Below, piece after piece: positions 50,960-60,180 of a stretch of DNA of 64,000 nt. Numbering within the stretch: the stretch's first letter is position 1; every line of letters begins with the position of its first letter. The DNA comes from a virus. Location: positions 1 through 64,000 of the IMG/VR virus record IMGVR_UViG_3300032893_000040; one strand, given 5' to 3'. A model generated the notes under the pieces. It ran no database searches. It saw only the letters and a list, made by a program, of their open reading frames with translations, and had not been told where the DNA came from. The position numbers and the translations under genes are program-made.

Positions 50960-53829
50960 AAAAGATTGATGCACAGGGCCGCATAGTCCTTTCAGGTGGT
51001 AACAGCGGTTACTCCGGCTATTCGGGATACTCAGGGTATTCGGGGCTGAGTACGTCCGGCTATTCCGGATTCTCCGGCGTGAGCGGATTTAGCGGTCCGG
51101 GGGGAGGGAACAGCGGTTACTCGGGGTACAGTGGTATCTCAGGCTACAGCGGGTATTCATCGACCGTGGCTGGGACTTCTGGATACAGTGGCTATTCGGG
51201 CTACTCAGGTGCCGGGACATCGGGCTACAGCGGTTATTCGGGATTTTCCGGGAAATCGGGTTATAGCGGCTACTCCGGGTACTCGGGACCGTCCGGCTAT
51301 TCAGGTTACTCGGGTTACAGTGGTCCTTCCGGGTATTCGGGTTACAGCGGACAGAGTGGCTATTCGGGGTACAGCGGTGTCGGCACGTCCGGATACAGTG
51401 GCTACTCCGGTGCAGGGGTATCCGGTTACAGCGGGTACTCTGGTTACAGTTCCACGTCAGGTTACAGCGGGTACTCGGGTCCGGTAGGTACGTCCGGATT
51501 TTCCGGGTACTCCGGCCCAGGCGGAGGTCAGAGCGGGTACTCGGGTTACTCAGGCTATAGCGGACCGAGCGGCTATTCAGGCTACAGTGGGCCGTCAGGT
51601 TACAGCGGGTACAGTGGCCTGAGTGGGTATTCCGGTTACAGCGGCGTAGGAACCTCCGGCTACTCAGGATACAGTGGTCCGGCCGGGGGCGGCGGTACCT
51701 CAGGATACAGTGGTTATTCCGGCTACAGCGGGATTTCCGGCTACTCGGGGTATTCAGGTTACAGTGGCACGGGAACGTCCGGGTACTCCGGCTACAGTGG
51801 AGCAGGAGTAAGTGGTTACAGTGGGTATTCCGGACCTTCCGGTTACTCGGGTTATAGCGGCGTGTCAGGCTACTCGGGTTATAGCGGCGCGGGGACCTCC
51901 GGGTACTCGGGCTACAGTGGGGCCGGAACCTCGGGCTATTCAGGTTACAGCGGAGCCGGGACGAGCGGCTATTCCGGATACAGCGGTGTAACAGGCGGAG
52001 CAGGTACAAGTGGCTACTCCGGATACAGCGGTGCCGGGACTTCAGGATACTCAGGGTACAGTGGTGCGGGAGTGAGTGGTTACTCCGGCTATTCGGGTTA
52101 CAGTTCAACTTCCGGTTACTCGGGCTACTCAGGAATAAGCGGCTTTTCGGGGACAAACCCCGGAGCTTCCGGCTACTCCGGGTATTCGGGATTTTCGGGG
52201 TATTCAGGACTCAGTGGTACGGGTACCGTTACTTTCTGGATAAGTGCCGATAGTTCCGACATAGCAACGTATTACAATCTATACCCGTACCCGTCTCTCA
52301 GCGGGGAATCGCATTTCGGTCAGTCGATCACGGGTGCGGCGGCTGATACGCTGTTGTCAAGTTCGTTTGCCACGCAATCTCAGTGGCCGAACACACCCGC
52401 TATCCCAGCAGGGACGTGGCGGTTCTACGCATGGCTTTACCTTACCGCACACGGCGGGAACGGTTCGGATTACGTGTACTTCAAGATCAAGAAGCGGACG
52501 ACCGGAGGCTCCGAGACGGTCCTCTTCACGACGGGGTACACACCCGCTCTTACCAACACGATCACGATGTATGAGGTGGACTCGTCGCAGAACGCCTTCC
52601 AGCTTAACGCGACAGACAGGCTCGTGTTCGAGGCGTGGATTCACACGACGAACACATCCGGTACTGACACGATCGCAATGGAGAATGGGTGGAATGGTAC
52701 AACAGCATACACCTACATCAACACTCCAATCGCGACGGGCGGAGGTGTCTCAGGCTACAGCGGGTACTCTGGTTTCAGCGGTGCGGCAGGGGGTGCAGGG
52801 ACATCCGGTTACAGTGGGTATTCAGGAGCAAATCCCGGCGCAAGTGGCTACAGTGGATACTCAGGTTACAGTGGGTCCGCTGGTGGAGCGGGAACTTCCG
52901 GCTACTCAGGGTACTCCGGTTATAGCGGGCCTTCGGGGTATTCAGGGTATAGCGGATTCAGTGGTCCTGCAGGTGGTGCAGGGACAAGTGGTTACTCCGG
53001 GTACTCAGGAGCAGGTACATCCGGTTACTCAGGTTACAGTGGCTACTCAGGTCCGGCAGGAGGAACGGGAACATCTGGATACAGTGGCTATTCAGGAGCG
53101 AATCCCGGAGCGAGCGGGTACAGCGGGTTCTCCGGCGTAAGCGGCTACTCAGGGTACAGCGGTGCTGGCACCTCCGGCTATTCAGGGTACAGCGGCCTTG
53201 GAACGCAGTACCCCTGGAAGGGGAACTATAACGCTGGCACGGCGTACAGCGTCAACGACTGCGTTGACTACAACGGCGCAGGGTACGTTTGCATCCAGGC
53301 AGGAACAGGGCAGACACCTGACAGCAGCCCAACATACTGGAACCTCCTTACAGCCTCCGGCTACAGCGGGTACTCAGGAAAATCGGGATACAGTGGCTAT
53401 TCCGGGACGAGCGGCTACTCAGGCTACAGTGGCATCTCCGGGTACAGCGGCTACTCGGGCCGTAGCGGCTACAGTGGGTACTCAGGACGGAGTGGGTACT
53501 CCGGGTTCTCAGGAGCTTCCGACATTCGGCTCAAGAAGGACATAAGGCCGTACCGGGAAGGCATGAACCTGATTGAGCAGATCAACCCGATCTGGTACAG
53601 GTGGAACGGCCTGTGGATTTACTCCGCCGATGACCGCGACTACGTTTCGGTGATAGCGCAGGAGATAGAGGCGATCGCTCCGTACGCGATTGACAAGGTG
53701 AAGGGAAAGCTATACCCCGAAGGAGAAGAGACGGACATCCTCATCTTCGACGTGAAGCCTCTGGTGTTTATGCTCGTCAACGCTGTCAAAGAACTCAATG
53801 CACGTGTGAAAAAGCTCGAAGGTAAGTAG
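50956..53829 (+). CDS. collagen-like GYS-repeat tail fibre with S74 chaperone domain
   Basis: A 957-residue fibre. Three blocks of Gly-Tyr-Ser triplets (residues about 15-420, 595-748, 800-855) follow Gly-X-Y periodicity with G-A-G-type breaks. A beta-sandwich (about 420-593) separates the first two blocks, and a module around YPWKGNYNAGTAYSVND (about 750-800) resembles carbohydrate-binding domains. The last 100 residues, starting SDIRLKKDI, are a peptidase S74-type intramolecular chaperone: Ser and Lys should drive self-cleavage after trimer folding. Expected role: host surface binding. Confidence 0.88.
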   Translation: MKKIDAQGRIVLSGGNSGYSGYSGYSGYSGLSTSGYSGFSGVSGFSGPGGGNSGYSGYSGISGYSGYSSTVAGTSGYSGYSGYSGAGTSGYSGYSGFSGKSGYSGYSGYSGPSGYSGYSGYSGPSGYSGYSGQSGYSGYSGVGTSGYSGYSGAGVSGYSGYSGYSSTSGYSGYSGPVGTSGFSGYSGPGGGQSGYSGYSGYSGPSGYSGYSGPSGYSGYSGLSGYSGYSGVGTSGYSGYSGPAGGGGTSGYSGYSGYSGISGYSGYSGYSGTGTSGYSGYSGAGVSGYSGYSGPSGYSGYSGVSGYSGYSGAGTSGYSGYSGAGTSGYSGYSGAGTSGYSGYSGVTGGAGTSGYSGYSGAGTSGYSGYSGAGVSGYSGYSGYSSTSGYSGYSGISGFSGTNPGASGYSGYSGFSGYSGLSGTGTVTFWISADSSDIATYYNLYPYPSLSGESHFGQSITGAAADTLLSSSFATQSQWPNTPAIPAGTWRFYAWLYLTAHGGNGSDYVYFKIKKRTTGGSETVLFTTGYTPALTNTITMYEVDSSQNAFQLNATDRLVFEAWIHTTNTSGTDTIAMENGWNGTTAYTYINTPIATGGGVSGYSGYSGFSGAAGGAGTSGYSGYSGANPGASGYSGYSGYSGSAGGAGTSGYSGYSGYSGPSGYSGYSGFSGPAGGAGTSGYSGYSGAGTSGYSGYSGYSGPAGGTGTSGYSGYSGANPGASGYSGFSGVSGYSGYSGAGTSGYSGYSGLGTQYPWKGNYNAGTAYSVNDCVDYNGAGYVCIQAGTGQTPDSSPTYWNLLTASGYSGYSGKSGYSGYSGTSGYSGYSGISGYSGYSGRSGYSGYSGRSGYSGFSGASDIRLKKDIRPYREGMNLIEQINPIWYRWNGLWIYSADDRDYVSVIAQEIEAIAPYAIDKVKGKLYPEGEETDILIFDVKPLVFMLVNAVKELNARVKKLEGK
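51000..52215 (+). repeat. GYS collagen-like repeat block 1
   Basis: About 400 residues of nearly pure Gly-Tyr-Ser triplets. The nucleotide sequence is not an exact tandem repeat: Gly, Tyr and Ser codons vary from unit to unit, including both TCN and AGY serine codons. Blocks 2 (52740-53200) and 3 (53355-53520) follow the same scheme. Confidence 0.85.
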
Positions 53830-55052
53830 TGGCATCCGTAGCTACAGACAACTTTAACCGCGCCAATAGCACGGGACTTGGGGTGAACTGGACCGCCCCT
53901 AGCGGGAAAACGTCCTGCAATGTGTACAACAACATTGCTACCGGCCCGAGCGGTGCAGGGTACGACTACTACTCCGGCGTGAGCTTCGGAGCAGATCAGT
54001 ATTGCCGTGGCAGAGTAGCACAGGCCCCAAATGCAGTAGGACGGTGGGTAAGGGTCGGTGTTCGCACAGGAGGAGCGAACGGCGCGGGGTACTGGCTCCA
54101 GGCCAACGATACGAACTGCACGCTTCTCTACACCGACACGAGCGGTACCGATAACACGATTGAAAGCATTGCGGTCGGCTTCGGCACGTCCGATCTCGCT
54201 GAAATCCGGGCGATCGGGACAACGATCAGCGCGTACAAGAACGGGAAGCAGATCGACAGCGGGCACACGGACAGCAACCTCTCGTCGGGAAGTCCGGGAA
54301 TAGCGTGCTTCGACAACAACAGCCAGATCGACGATGTGATCATGGGGGACACCTCCCTCATCATGCTGGATGGGGTTGTCACCGTAACAAACGGAACAGG
54401 TGAGTCCTCCGGGACCTATACAAGTAGCGCACTTACGATCGCGGCCAACAGTAACCGCCTTCTCATTGCGTGCTTCGCGATTACGGGTGGTTCGTCGGGA
54501 CAGGATGCGGACACCGTTACATGGGACAGCGTTGCGCTGACGGAGTACATCAGCATCAACAATGCCACGCACCCGGCCCTAGCGTCTGTCTGGTATCTTA
54601 AGGCTCCCAATACCGGGAACAAGGTATTCAGCTTCCATCTTTCGGGAAACTGCGCCTGCGAGGTCAACCTCATATCGCTGTTCAATGTCAACCAGACCAC
54701 GCCCATCCGTGGCTCGCAGACAAGTACAGGAAGCACGGCCACCCCGAACATGACCATTGCGAGCGCAGTTAATGACATCATCATCGACTGTGCATCGAGC
54801 TATTACTCCAGCCCACCGGACGTTGTGGCTGGTACAGACCAAGTGTTTCTTTCTTCCTACACCGACACCGGAGGGGCGGAGGATGATATTGTCGATAGCA
54901 GTATGACCCCCGGCTCTGCGTCTGAATCTATAAGCTGGACTCTCGGAGCCGGTGCTAGGAATTGGGCGTACGCGGCAATCTCTGTCGAACCATCGTTCAC
55001 GAGTGCGAAGCCCACTGGCCCGTTCCCCACGTTCAGGCCGGACCTCTCATAA
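53829..55052 (+). CDS. lectin/LamG-like adhesin or fibre-associated protein
   Basis: A 407-residue protein with GTG start, TAGTG coupled to the fibre. Two beta-sandwich-like halves: residues 1-180 (DNFNRANSTGLGVNW; GYWLQANDTNCTLLY; AYKNGKQIDSGHTDS) resemble a LamG/concanavalin A fold, and the second half has a jelly-roll pattern. Likely host-recognition protein. Confidence 0.65.
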   Translation: MASVATDNFNRANSTGLGVNWTAPSGKTSCNVYNNIATGPSGAGYDYYSGVSFGADQYCRGRVAQAPNAVGRWVRVGVRTGGANGAGYWLQANDTNCTLLYTDTSGTDNTIESIAVGFGTSDLAEIRAIGTTISAYKNGKQIDSGHTDSNLSSGSPGIACFDNNSQIDDVIMGDTSLIMLDGVVTVTNGTGESSGTYTSSALTIAANSNRLLIACFAITGGSSGQDADTVTWDSVALTEYISINNATHPALASVWYLKAPNTGNKVFSFHLSGNCACEVNLISLFNVNQTTPIRGSQTSTGSTATPNMTIASAVNDIIIDCASSYYSSPPDVVAGTDQVFLSSYTDTGGAEDDIVDSSMTPGSASESISWTLGAGARNWAYAAISVEPSFTSAKPTGPFPTFRPDLS

Positions 55053-55072
55053 CAAACACAACAGGAGAAGTC

Positions 55073-55306
55073 ATGGTAGATATCAAAAGGTACAACAGGC
55101 TGAAAGATCAGGGCCTCGCAAAGGTCATTTCACAGGGTCCCGGCCTGTACAGCGTGCGGTTCTCCAGGTTCGATGTTGAGAACGGGCAGGAATTGGAACC
55201 GGAAATCCAGCCCCTCTCCATGGAAGAGCTTCTCACGGTGAGGGCGACTCTGGAATCCCAGGTTCAGGCCATCAATGAGATCATCGCTCAGATGGTGACT
55301 GCATGA
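55073..55306 (+). CDS. small hypothetical protein
   Basis: A 77-residue protein with AGGAG before ATG. Beta-rich start (GPGLYSVRFSRFD) and a C-terminal helix (LLTVRATLESQVQAINEI). Its stop overlaps the glycosyltransferase start. Confidence 0.55.
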   Translation: MVDIKRYNRLKDQGLAKVISQGPGLYSVRFSRFDVENGQELEPEIQPLSMEELLTVRATLESQVQAINEIIAQMVTA

Positions 55307-58300
55307 TCTCCATCGTCATACCCACATATTCGAACGCGAAGGGCTTTCAATCTTGCGTTGAAAGCATCCTCGAGAATTCGACACTGGATGACTACGAGAT
55401 TGTCGTAGTCGCCAATGGCGCACCACAGGAGACGCGGGAAACGATTTTCGCTCTCGAGCATCGGGCACGCGTACAGAGCAAGTGGTTCGATGAGCCGATC
55501 GGCATGACACGGGCAACGAACGAGGGCATCAAGCTTGCCAAGGGCGATTTCATTGTCGTCCTGAACGACGACACGGTAATTCTCGGCCCCGAGTGGCTCA
55601 AGCTTCTGCAGGAACCATTTGCGGATGCAACTGTCGGCGTGACGGGACCGCAGAAGGAACATGACCCGAACTCCAATCACGACTTCCTCATCTTCTTCTG
55701 TGTGATGATTCGGAGGGACGTGTTTGCCCGTATCGGGATTCTGGACGAGGTGTTCAACCCCGGCTTCGGAGAGGACACGGACTTCTGTATCCGGGCCGAG
55801 CGTGCCGGATTCAAGGTGGTGACGGTGCCCAGTGAGGAGGGGCATTTCCTTGCCGATCATCCGAACAGTTCTGATCTCCCCGAATGGAAGAAGCAGAAAA
55901 TGTGGGTGGGGCAGTTCCCCATCTACCACGACGGGGAGCAGACCTTCAGCAAGCTTAAGGACACCGACTCCATCCTTGAACGGAACCGGAAGATTCTTCA
56001 TGACCGCTACGCCTCACCATACAACATCGATTATGCCGTACGTATCGATGGCTGGATGGCGGAGGAGGAACTGCGTTGGCTTGCAAAGAAGGCCACGGAA
56101 CACAAAACCGTGATTGAAGTTGGAAGTTGGCACGGCCGCAGTTCAAGGGCTATCGCCGACAACCTCCCGGCGAACGGCAAGCTCTACTGCGTGGACACTT
56201 GGGGAGGGTCCAGCGGGGAACCGGACGCGCACGGCTCAGCGAAGCAGAAGGAAGGCGATAATGCCTTCATCTACTTCAACAAGCACATGAGCGAGCACCT
56301 CCTCACCGGGAAGGTCCGGGCAATCCGCATGACGAGCACGAACGGGGCGGAACTTCTCAAGGACCTCGCCATACAGGCGGATATGATCTTCATCGATGCT
56401 GATCACAACTACGAAAACGTGAAGGCGGACATCGAGAGTTACCTTCCTCTTCTCGCCCCCGGTGGCCTCATCTGCGGACACGACTACAGCGAAGAACAAC
56501 TTGTGTGGGTGGGCGTGAAGCAGGCGGTGAACGAACGGTTCCCTAACGTCTCCCGCGCCCCGAAAACGTCGATCTGGTACGTGGACCCGAAGAAACTCGC
56601 TCCGGTGAGGAAACGCGAGGTATATGATTGTTTCGTGTTCTTCAACGAGCTGGACCTCCTGGAGATGCGCCTCACGGAGCTGGATGGGGTGGTTGACCAT
56701 TTCGTGGTGGTCGAGGGAGTCAAAACCCATTCCAACCAGCCGAAGCTGCTCTATTTCAAGGAGAACGCGGAACGGTTTGCCCGTTGGAAGGACCGAATCA
56801 TTCACGTGGTGGTGGACGATTACCCGGAATTTACCAACGCGTGGGACAACGAGCGCCACCAGCGCGATTCCATTTTGAAGGGTCTTGTTGGCTGTCAGGA
56901 TGACGACATCATTATCATCTCTGACGTGGACGAGATTCCGAGGGCGCACATGGTGGAGACCTACAATCCGAAAACTGGTATCGGATTCGTGGAACAGGAC
57001 CTCTACTACTATTTTCTGGATTGTCAGTGCACCCACAAATGGAACTGGCTCCGCATACTCCCGTGGAAGCTGATGAAGGGCATGACACCCTGTCAGGTCA
57101 GATACTTCCCGGCCACAGAAAACATAATCCCGAACGGGGGGTGGCACTTCTCCTTCATGGGCGGGGTGGACCGTATCATTGACAAGGTGAAGGCCTACGC
57201 CCACCAGGAGTACAATACCCCGGACTTCCTGGACCCGAAACGCCTCTTGGAGAAGGTGAGGGCTGGCGAGGACATCTTCGGCAGGGACGAGCATTATAAG
57301 ATCGTCCCCGTGGATGACTCCTTTCCGGGCTACGTTCGGTCCCACAAGGCGGAACTCGCAGGGAAGGGATATATAGCCGGACTTACCAAGCGGACGGTGA
57401 CCGCGGAGATTTCCACCAAGGACCGCTATTTCACGACGCTCCCGATGGCGGTGATGTCGGTGGTAAACCAGACCCGGAAACCTGACAGGCTCGTTATCTT
57501 TGACGACGGCGAGCAGAAGGACCTCCGCGAGGTCTCCCCCTACAAGGCCCTTCTGCAAATGTGTCAGGATGCGGGAATCGCGTGGGAGGTTCAAGCCACC
57601 CCGCGCATGGGGCAGGTGGCCAACCACCAGCACATGCTCGACACCGCACAGACCGATTTCGTGTGGCGGCTTGATGATGACAACGTGGCGGAGCCTACCT
57701 GCCTCGCCAAGCTCCTCGAGTCCATGGAAGACCCGAAGGTGGGGGCGGTGGGCGGTCTGGTATTCCACCCAGGCGCAGTTCAGCCTCTTCCCAGATTCGT
57801 CACCGCGAAGATGGAGGACATCTTTACCGGACTGAACATGCAGTGGTTCCAGTGGAACGGTGGGCCGCGTGAAGCGGAACATCTATACTCCACATTCCTC
57901 TACCGCGTGGAAGCCGGGAAGGCCGCAGGCGGGTACCAGAAGAACCTTTCCCCGGTTGGGCATCGCGAGGAAACAATATTCACGCACTCCATCCAGAGGG
58001 CGGGGTACAAGCTACTGGTCAATCCCGGTGCCAAGACATGGCATCTCAGGGAGTCCAGCGGAGGAATCCGCTCCTACAAGGAAGGTGGACATTGGGACCA
58101 CGACGAACTCATCTTCCGTGAGAAGCTTTCCGAGTGGAGAATAGCGGTCCGCGCAAAGAAAGTTATCGTGCTGGATTGCGGCCTCGGTGACCACTGGGCC
58201 TTCAAATCGGTGTGGCCGGAGATCAAGGAAAGGTATAAGGATGGGGATGTCATTCTGGCGGTGTGCTTCCCGGAACTGTTCCCCGGAGAGAATCTGATCT

Positions 58301-58422
58301 CGATCGCCGATGCGAAGCTCCTCCTGGGCGACAAGTTCGATCAGACCAACATCTACAAGTGGATGTGGGACAACGGGTGGAACAAATCGTTGCCAGAGGC
58401 ATGGCGGGAGTTCCTCAAATGA
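55303..58422 (+). CDS. multidomain glycosyltransferase-methyltransferase (GT2, MT, GT17, GT2, partial GT9-like)
   Basis: A 1039-residue protein with five modules in order. Residues 1-230: GT2 (SIVIPTYSNAKGF, VLNDDTVI). About 245-430: class I methyltransferase (KTVIEVGSWHGRSS, DMIFIDADHNYENV). About 440-690: GT17-type (YDCFVFFNELDLLEMRL, FVVVEGVKTHSNQPK, IISDVDEIPR). About 700-960: second GT2 (MSVVNQTRKPDRLVIFDDGE, WRLDDDNV). About 965-1039: Rossmann start like GT9 (VIVLDCGLGDHWAFKSVWPE), completed by the next gene. Could decorate virion proteins or host surface glycans. ATGA coupled. Confidence 0.8.
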   Translation: MISIVIPTYSNAKGFQSCVESILENSTLDDYEIVVVANGAPQETRETIFALEHRARVQSKWFDEPIGMTRATNEGIKLAKGDFIVVLNDDTVILGPEWLKLLQEPFADATVGVTGPQKEHDPNSNHDFLIFFCVMIRRDVFARIGILDEVFNPGFGEDTDFCIRAERAGFKVVTVPSEEGHFLADHPNSSDLPEWKKQKMWVGQFPIYHDGEQTFSKLKDTDSILERNRKILHDRYASPYNIDYAVRIDGWMAEEELRWLAKKATEHKTVIEVGSWHGRSSRAIADNLPANGKLYCVDTWGGSSGEPDAHGSAKQKEGDNAFIYFNKHMSEHLLTGKVRAIRMTSTNGAELLKDLAIQADMIFIDADHNYENVKADIESYLPLLAPGGLICGHDYSEEQLVWVGVKQAVNERFPNVSRAPKTSIWYVDPKKLAPVRKREVYDCFVFFNELDLLEMRLTELDGVVDHFVVVEGVKTHSNQPKLLYFKENAERFARWKDRIIHVVVDDYPEFTNAWDNERHQRDSILKGLVGCQDDDIIIISDVDEIPRAHMVETYNPKTGIGFVEQDLYYYFLDCQCTHKWNWLRILPWKLMKGMTPCQVRYFPATENIIPNGGWHFSFMGGVDRIIDKVKAYAHQEYNTPDFLDPKRLLEKVRAGEDIFGRDEHYKIVPVDDSFPGYVRSHKAELAGKGYIAGLTKRTVTAEISTKDRYFTTLPMAVMSVVNQTRKPDRLVIFDDGEQKDLREVSPYKALLQMCQDAGIAWEVQATPRMGQVANHQHMLDTAQTDFVWRLDDDNVAEPTCLAKLLESMEDPKVGAVGGLVFHPGAVQPLPRFVTAKMEDIFTGLNMQWFQWNGGPREAEHLYSTFLYRVEAGKAAGGYQKNLSPVGHREETIFTHSIQRAGYKLLVNPGAKTWHLRESSGGIRSYKEGGHWDHDELIFREKLSEWRIAVRAKKVIVLDCGLGDHWAFKSVWPEIKERYKDGDVILAVCFPELFPGENLISIADAKLLLGDKFDQTNIYKWMWDNGWNKSLPEAWREFLK

Positions 58423-58874
58423 TAGTACTCTCGCCCTATTCCAGACCGCTACGCAACGGTGAACCAAACCCGAAGGACTATCCGTTGTGGCATACTGTAG
58501 TCAAGCGTCTCGGCAAGGATGCGGTGTTGCAGATCGGGACCTCCGGAGAGAAGCCCATCGCCGGAGTTTCAGACTTCCGTGACAACCTGTCCATGATCGA
58601 AATAGAGGACCTCATACACCAGTGCGACACATGGATGTCGGTTGACAATTTTCTTCCGCACATGGTTCACTGCCTGGGTCTCAAACCGGGAGTAGTGGTG
58701 TACGGAAAGTCGGACCCGAACATCTTCGGTTATCCGGAGAACCGAAATCTCCTCCGGAACAGGAGGTTCCTACGGAAACTACAATTCGACATCTGGGAAA
58801 GAGAGAAGCTGGAGCCACAGGTTTTCGTGACTCCGACTACCGTAGTGCAGGCCGTGTTATCATTGGTAAAATAA
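58419..58874 (+). CDS. GT9-like C-terminal half (split glycosyltransferase)
   Basis: A 151-residue protein matching the C-terminal, sugar-nucleotide-binding half of GT9/heptosyltransferase-like enzymes: DAVLQIGTSGEKPI, MIEIEDLIHQCDTWMSVDNF, PHMVHCLGLKPGVVVYGKSD. The N-terminal half lies at the end of the preceding giant protein, and the two are ATGA coupled. Confidence 0.6.
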   Translation: MIVLSPYSRPLRNGEPNPKDYPLWHTVVKRLGKDAVLQIGTSGEKPIAGVSDFRDNLSMIEIEDLIHQCDTWMSVDNFLPHMVHCLGLKPGVVVYGKSDPNIFGYPENRNLLRNRRFLRKLQFDIWEREKLEPQVFVTPTTVVQAVLSLVK

Positions 58875-58885
58875 GAGGGGTCAAG

Positions 58886-59266
58886 GTGACAGAACTAGTG
58901 AGAAAGACGGGCAGAGGTTTCGCTAAAACGGCAATCGTACTCGCAACAGCGTTTGGCGGAGGTCTGATAGGGGCCGTATTCAACCAGGGCATAGAACACC
59001 AGAAGGTAGCGGCTCTCGAACAGAAGGTGGCGGCTCAGGACGCTTTCGCCCAGGGGCTGGTCAGGGAAGATACCGGCATGAAGGAGCGGATTTCCGTTCT
59101 GGAAAACACCATCAAGTCCGTTGACACTCAGATGTCCACCATATCGTCCCAACACCAGGACATGATCGGCGATCTCGGAATCATCAAGGGAGAACTCCAG
59201 GTGTTACTCAGGTACGCCGGGGGGCAGAATACTGCCAAGTCAACTGCCAAACACAAAGGGGGGTAA
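58886..59266 (+). CDS. membrane-anchored coiled-coil protein (lysis-cassette candidate)
   Basis: A 126-residue protein with GTG start and AGAGGGG upstream. One N-terminal transmembrane helix (AIVLATAFGGGLIGAVF) is followed by a coiled coil (VAALEQKVAAQDAF; RISVLENTIKSVD) and a basic tail. Such N-in, periplasmic coiled-coil proteins resemble inner-membrane spanins. Confidence 0.55.
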   Translation: MTELVRKTGRGFAKTAIVLATAFGGGLIGAVFNQGIEHQKVAALEQKVAAQDAFAQGLVREDTGMKERISVLENTIKSVDTQMSTISSQHQDMIGDLGIIKGELQVLLRYAGGQNTAKSTAKHKGG

Positions 59267-59267
59267 C

Positions 59268-59546
59268 ATGAAGCACAATTTCGACATAACGCAGTTCGTG
59301 AAGGAGAGCAACGGGCAGTTCTCCGGAATGCGCCTTGCCGTACTCATCACGGTGGTCACGGCATGCAACATGGGAATCACCATCACAGCCGCCGTGGCTT
59401 CCGGTCTCACCAAGGACCCCGTTGCCGTGGGCACCGTTTGCGGCCTTATCACGACGATGATCACGGGTGCTCTCGGCATGAAGGCTATCCAGAAGGGAAA
59501 GGAAGATTCCACACCCCCGGAGGCCTCCGATGGGAAAAATAGCTGA
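59268..59546 (+). CDS. holin candidate (two transmembrane helices)
   Basis: A 92-residue protein with two hydrophobic helices (LAVLITVVTACNMGITITAA; VAVGTVCGLITTMITGALGM) and an acidic/hydrophilic C-terminus. Size, topology and position upstream of the endolysin fit a class II-like holin. A strong GGGG precedes the ATG. Confidence 0.55.
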   Translation: MKHNFDITQFVKESNGQFSGMRLAVLITVVTACNMGITITAAVASGLTKDPVAVGTVCGLITTMITGALGMKAIQKGKEDSTPPEASDGKNS

Positions 59547-60180
59547 TGTGTGGAACGGGGCCGCGTTCCTGATCAAGGCCGCGATAATCCTCGCGGTCCT
59601 TCTGGTCGCCCTCATCTTTCTGAACCGCCTGAAACCCGCACCGGACGAGTACAAAGTTCCGGAACCGGACGGGTACGAGGACTACCATGAGGCGACCCCC
59701 ACCAAGCCGATTCCGGAGAGCAAAGTTCCGGCTTTGCCGAATACCAAACCTGGGCACGTACGCGGGAAGGTAACGGTCACCACCCGCGACACGGTACACA
59801 CAGTTTCGGGCAAGGATACGGTGATTCAGCACACGGTGGACATCTTCATCCCCACCAATGATCAGCCACCGATAGTGGACGGCGGACCGGGGACGCATGT
59901 CGTCTATGCCGAGGTATCGGAACCGTGGTTTGTCATACGGCCCGGAATTTTCGTAGGCGGTACGGTGAACATGAAACTCGAACCGTCGCTTTACGGGGGC
60001 CTGCTCATCATACAGGGATGGAAGGTGGTCGATCTGGGGGTGGGCATCGATCGGAACGGACTCGGACCGATGGGCGGCTACGAGTTCTGGCGCGAATTCA
60101 CCATCTTCGGGCAGTATAACGTCATTACGTTTACGCCCGACAAACAACAGGCTTCCATTGGCATCGCTTATAGGTTCTGA
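59530..60180 (+). CDS. membrane-anchored beta protein with outer-membrane C-terminal signature
   Basis: A 216-residue protein. N-terminal transmembrane helix (AAIILAVLLVALIFL), a Pro-rich linker (PEPDGYEDYHEATPTKPIPE), then beta-strands ending IGIAYRF, with terminal Phe and alternating hydrophobics like the beta-signature of outer-membrane barrels. An inner-membrane anchor plus outer-membrane-like end suggests a span of the envelope, as for a spanin. GGAGG precedes the ATG. Confidence 0.5.
   Translation: MGKIADVWNGAAFLIKAAIILAVLLVALIFLNRLKPAPDEYKVPEPDGYEDYHEATPTKPIPESKVPALPNTKPGHVRGKVTVTTRDTVHTVSGKDTVIQHTVDIFIPTNDQPPIVDGGPGTHVVYAEVSEPWFVIRPGIFVGGTVNMKLEPSLYGGLLIIQGWKVVDLGVGIDRNGLGPMGGYEFWREFTIFGQYNVITFTPDKQQASIGIAYRF

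Noticed and set aside
51089-52156. 355-codon minus-strand frame rich in Arg, Ser and Cys
   Set aside because: It is the reverse reading of the GYS repeats; periodic composition explains the lack of stops.
51000-53520. Possible CRISPR array or DNA satellite
   Set aside because: The repeats follow codon triplets in one long frame, with variable synonymous bases and no constant repeat/spacer alternation; this is a protein repeat.
56236-57882. 548-codon open frame on the minus strand
   Set aside because: Antisense to the glycosyltransferase gene, whose domain motifs are clear. The frame is open because of the biased third codon position; composition is His/Val/Leu/Arg-rich without motifs.
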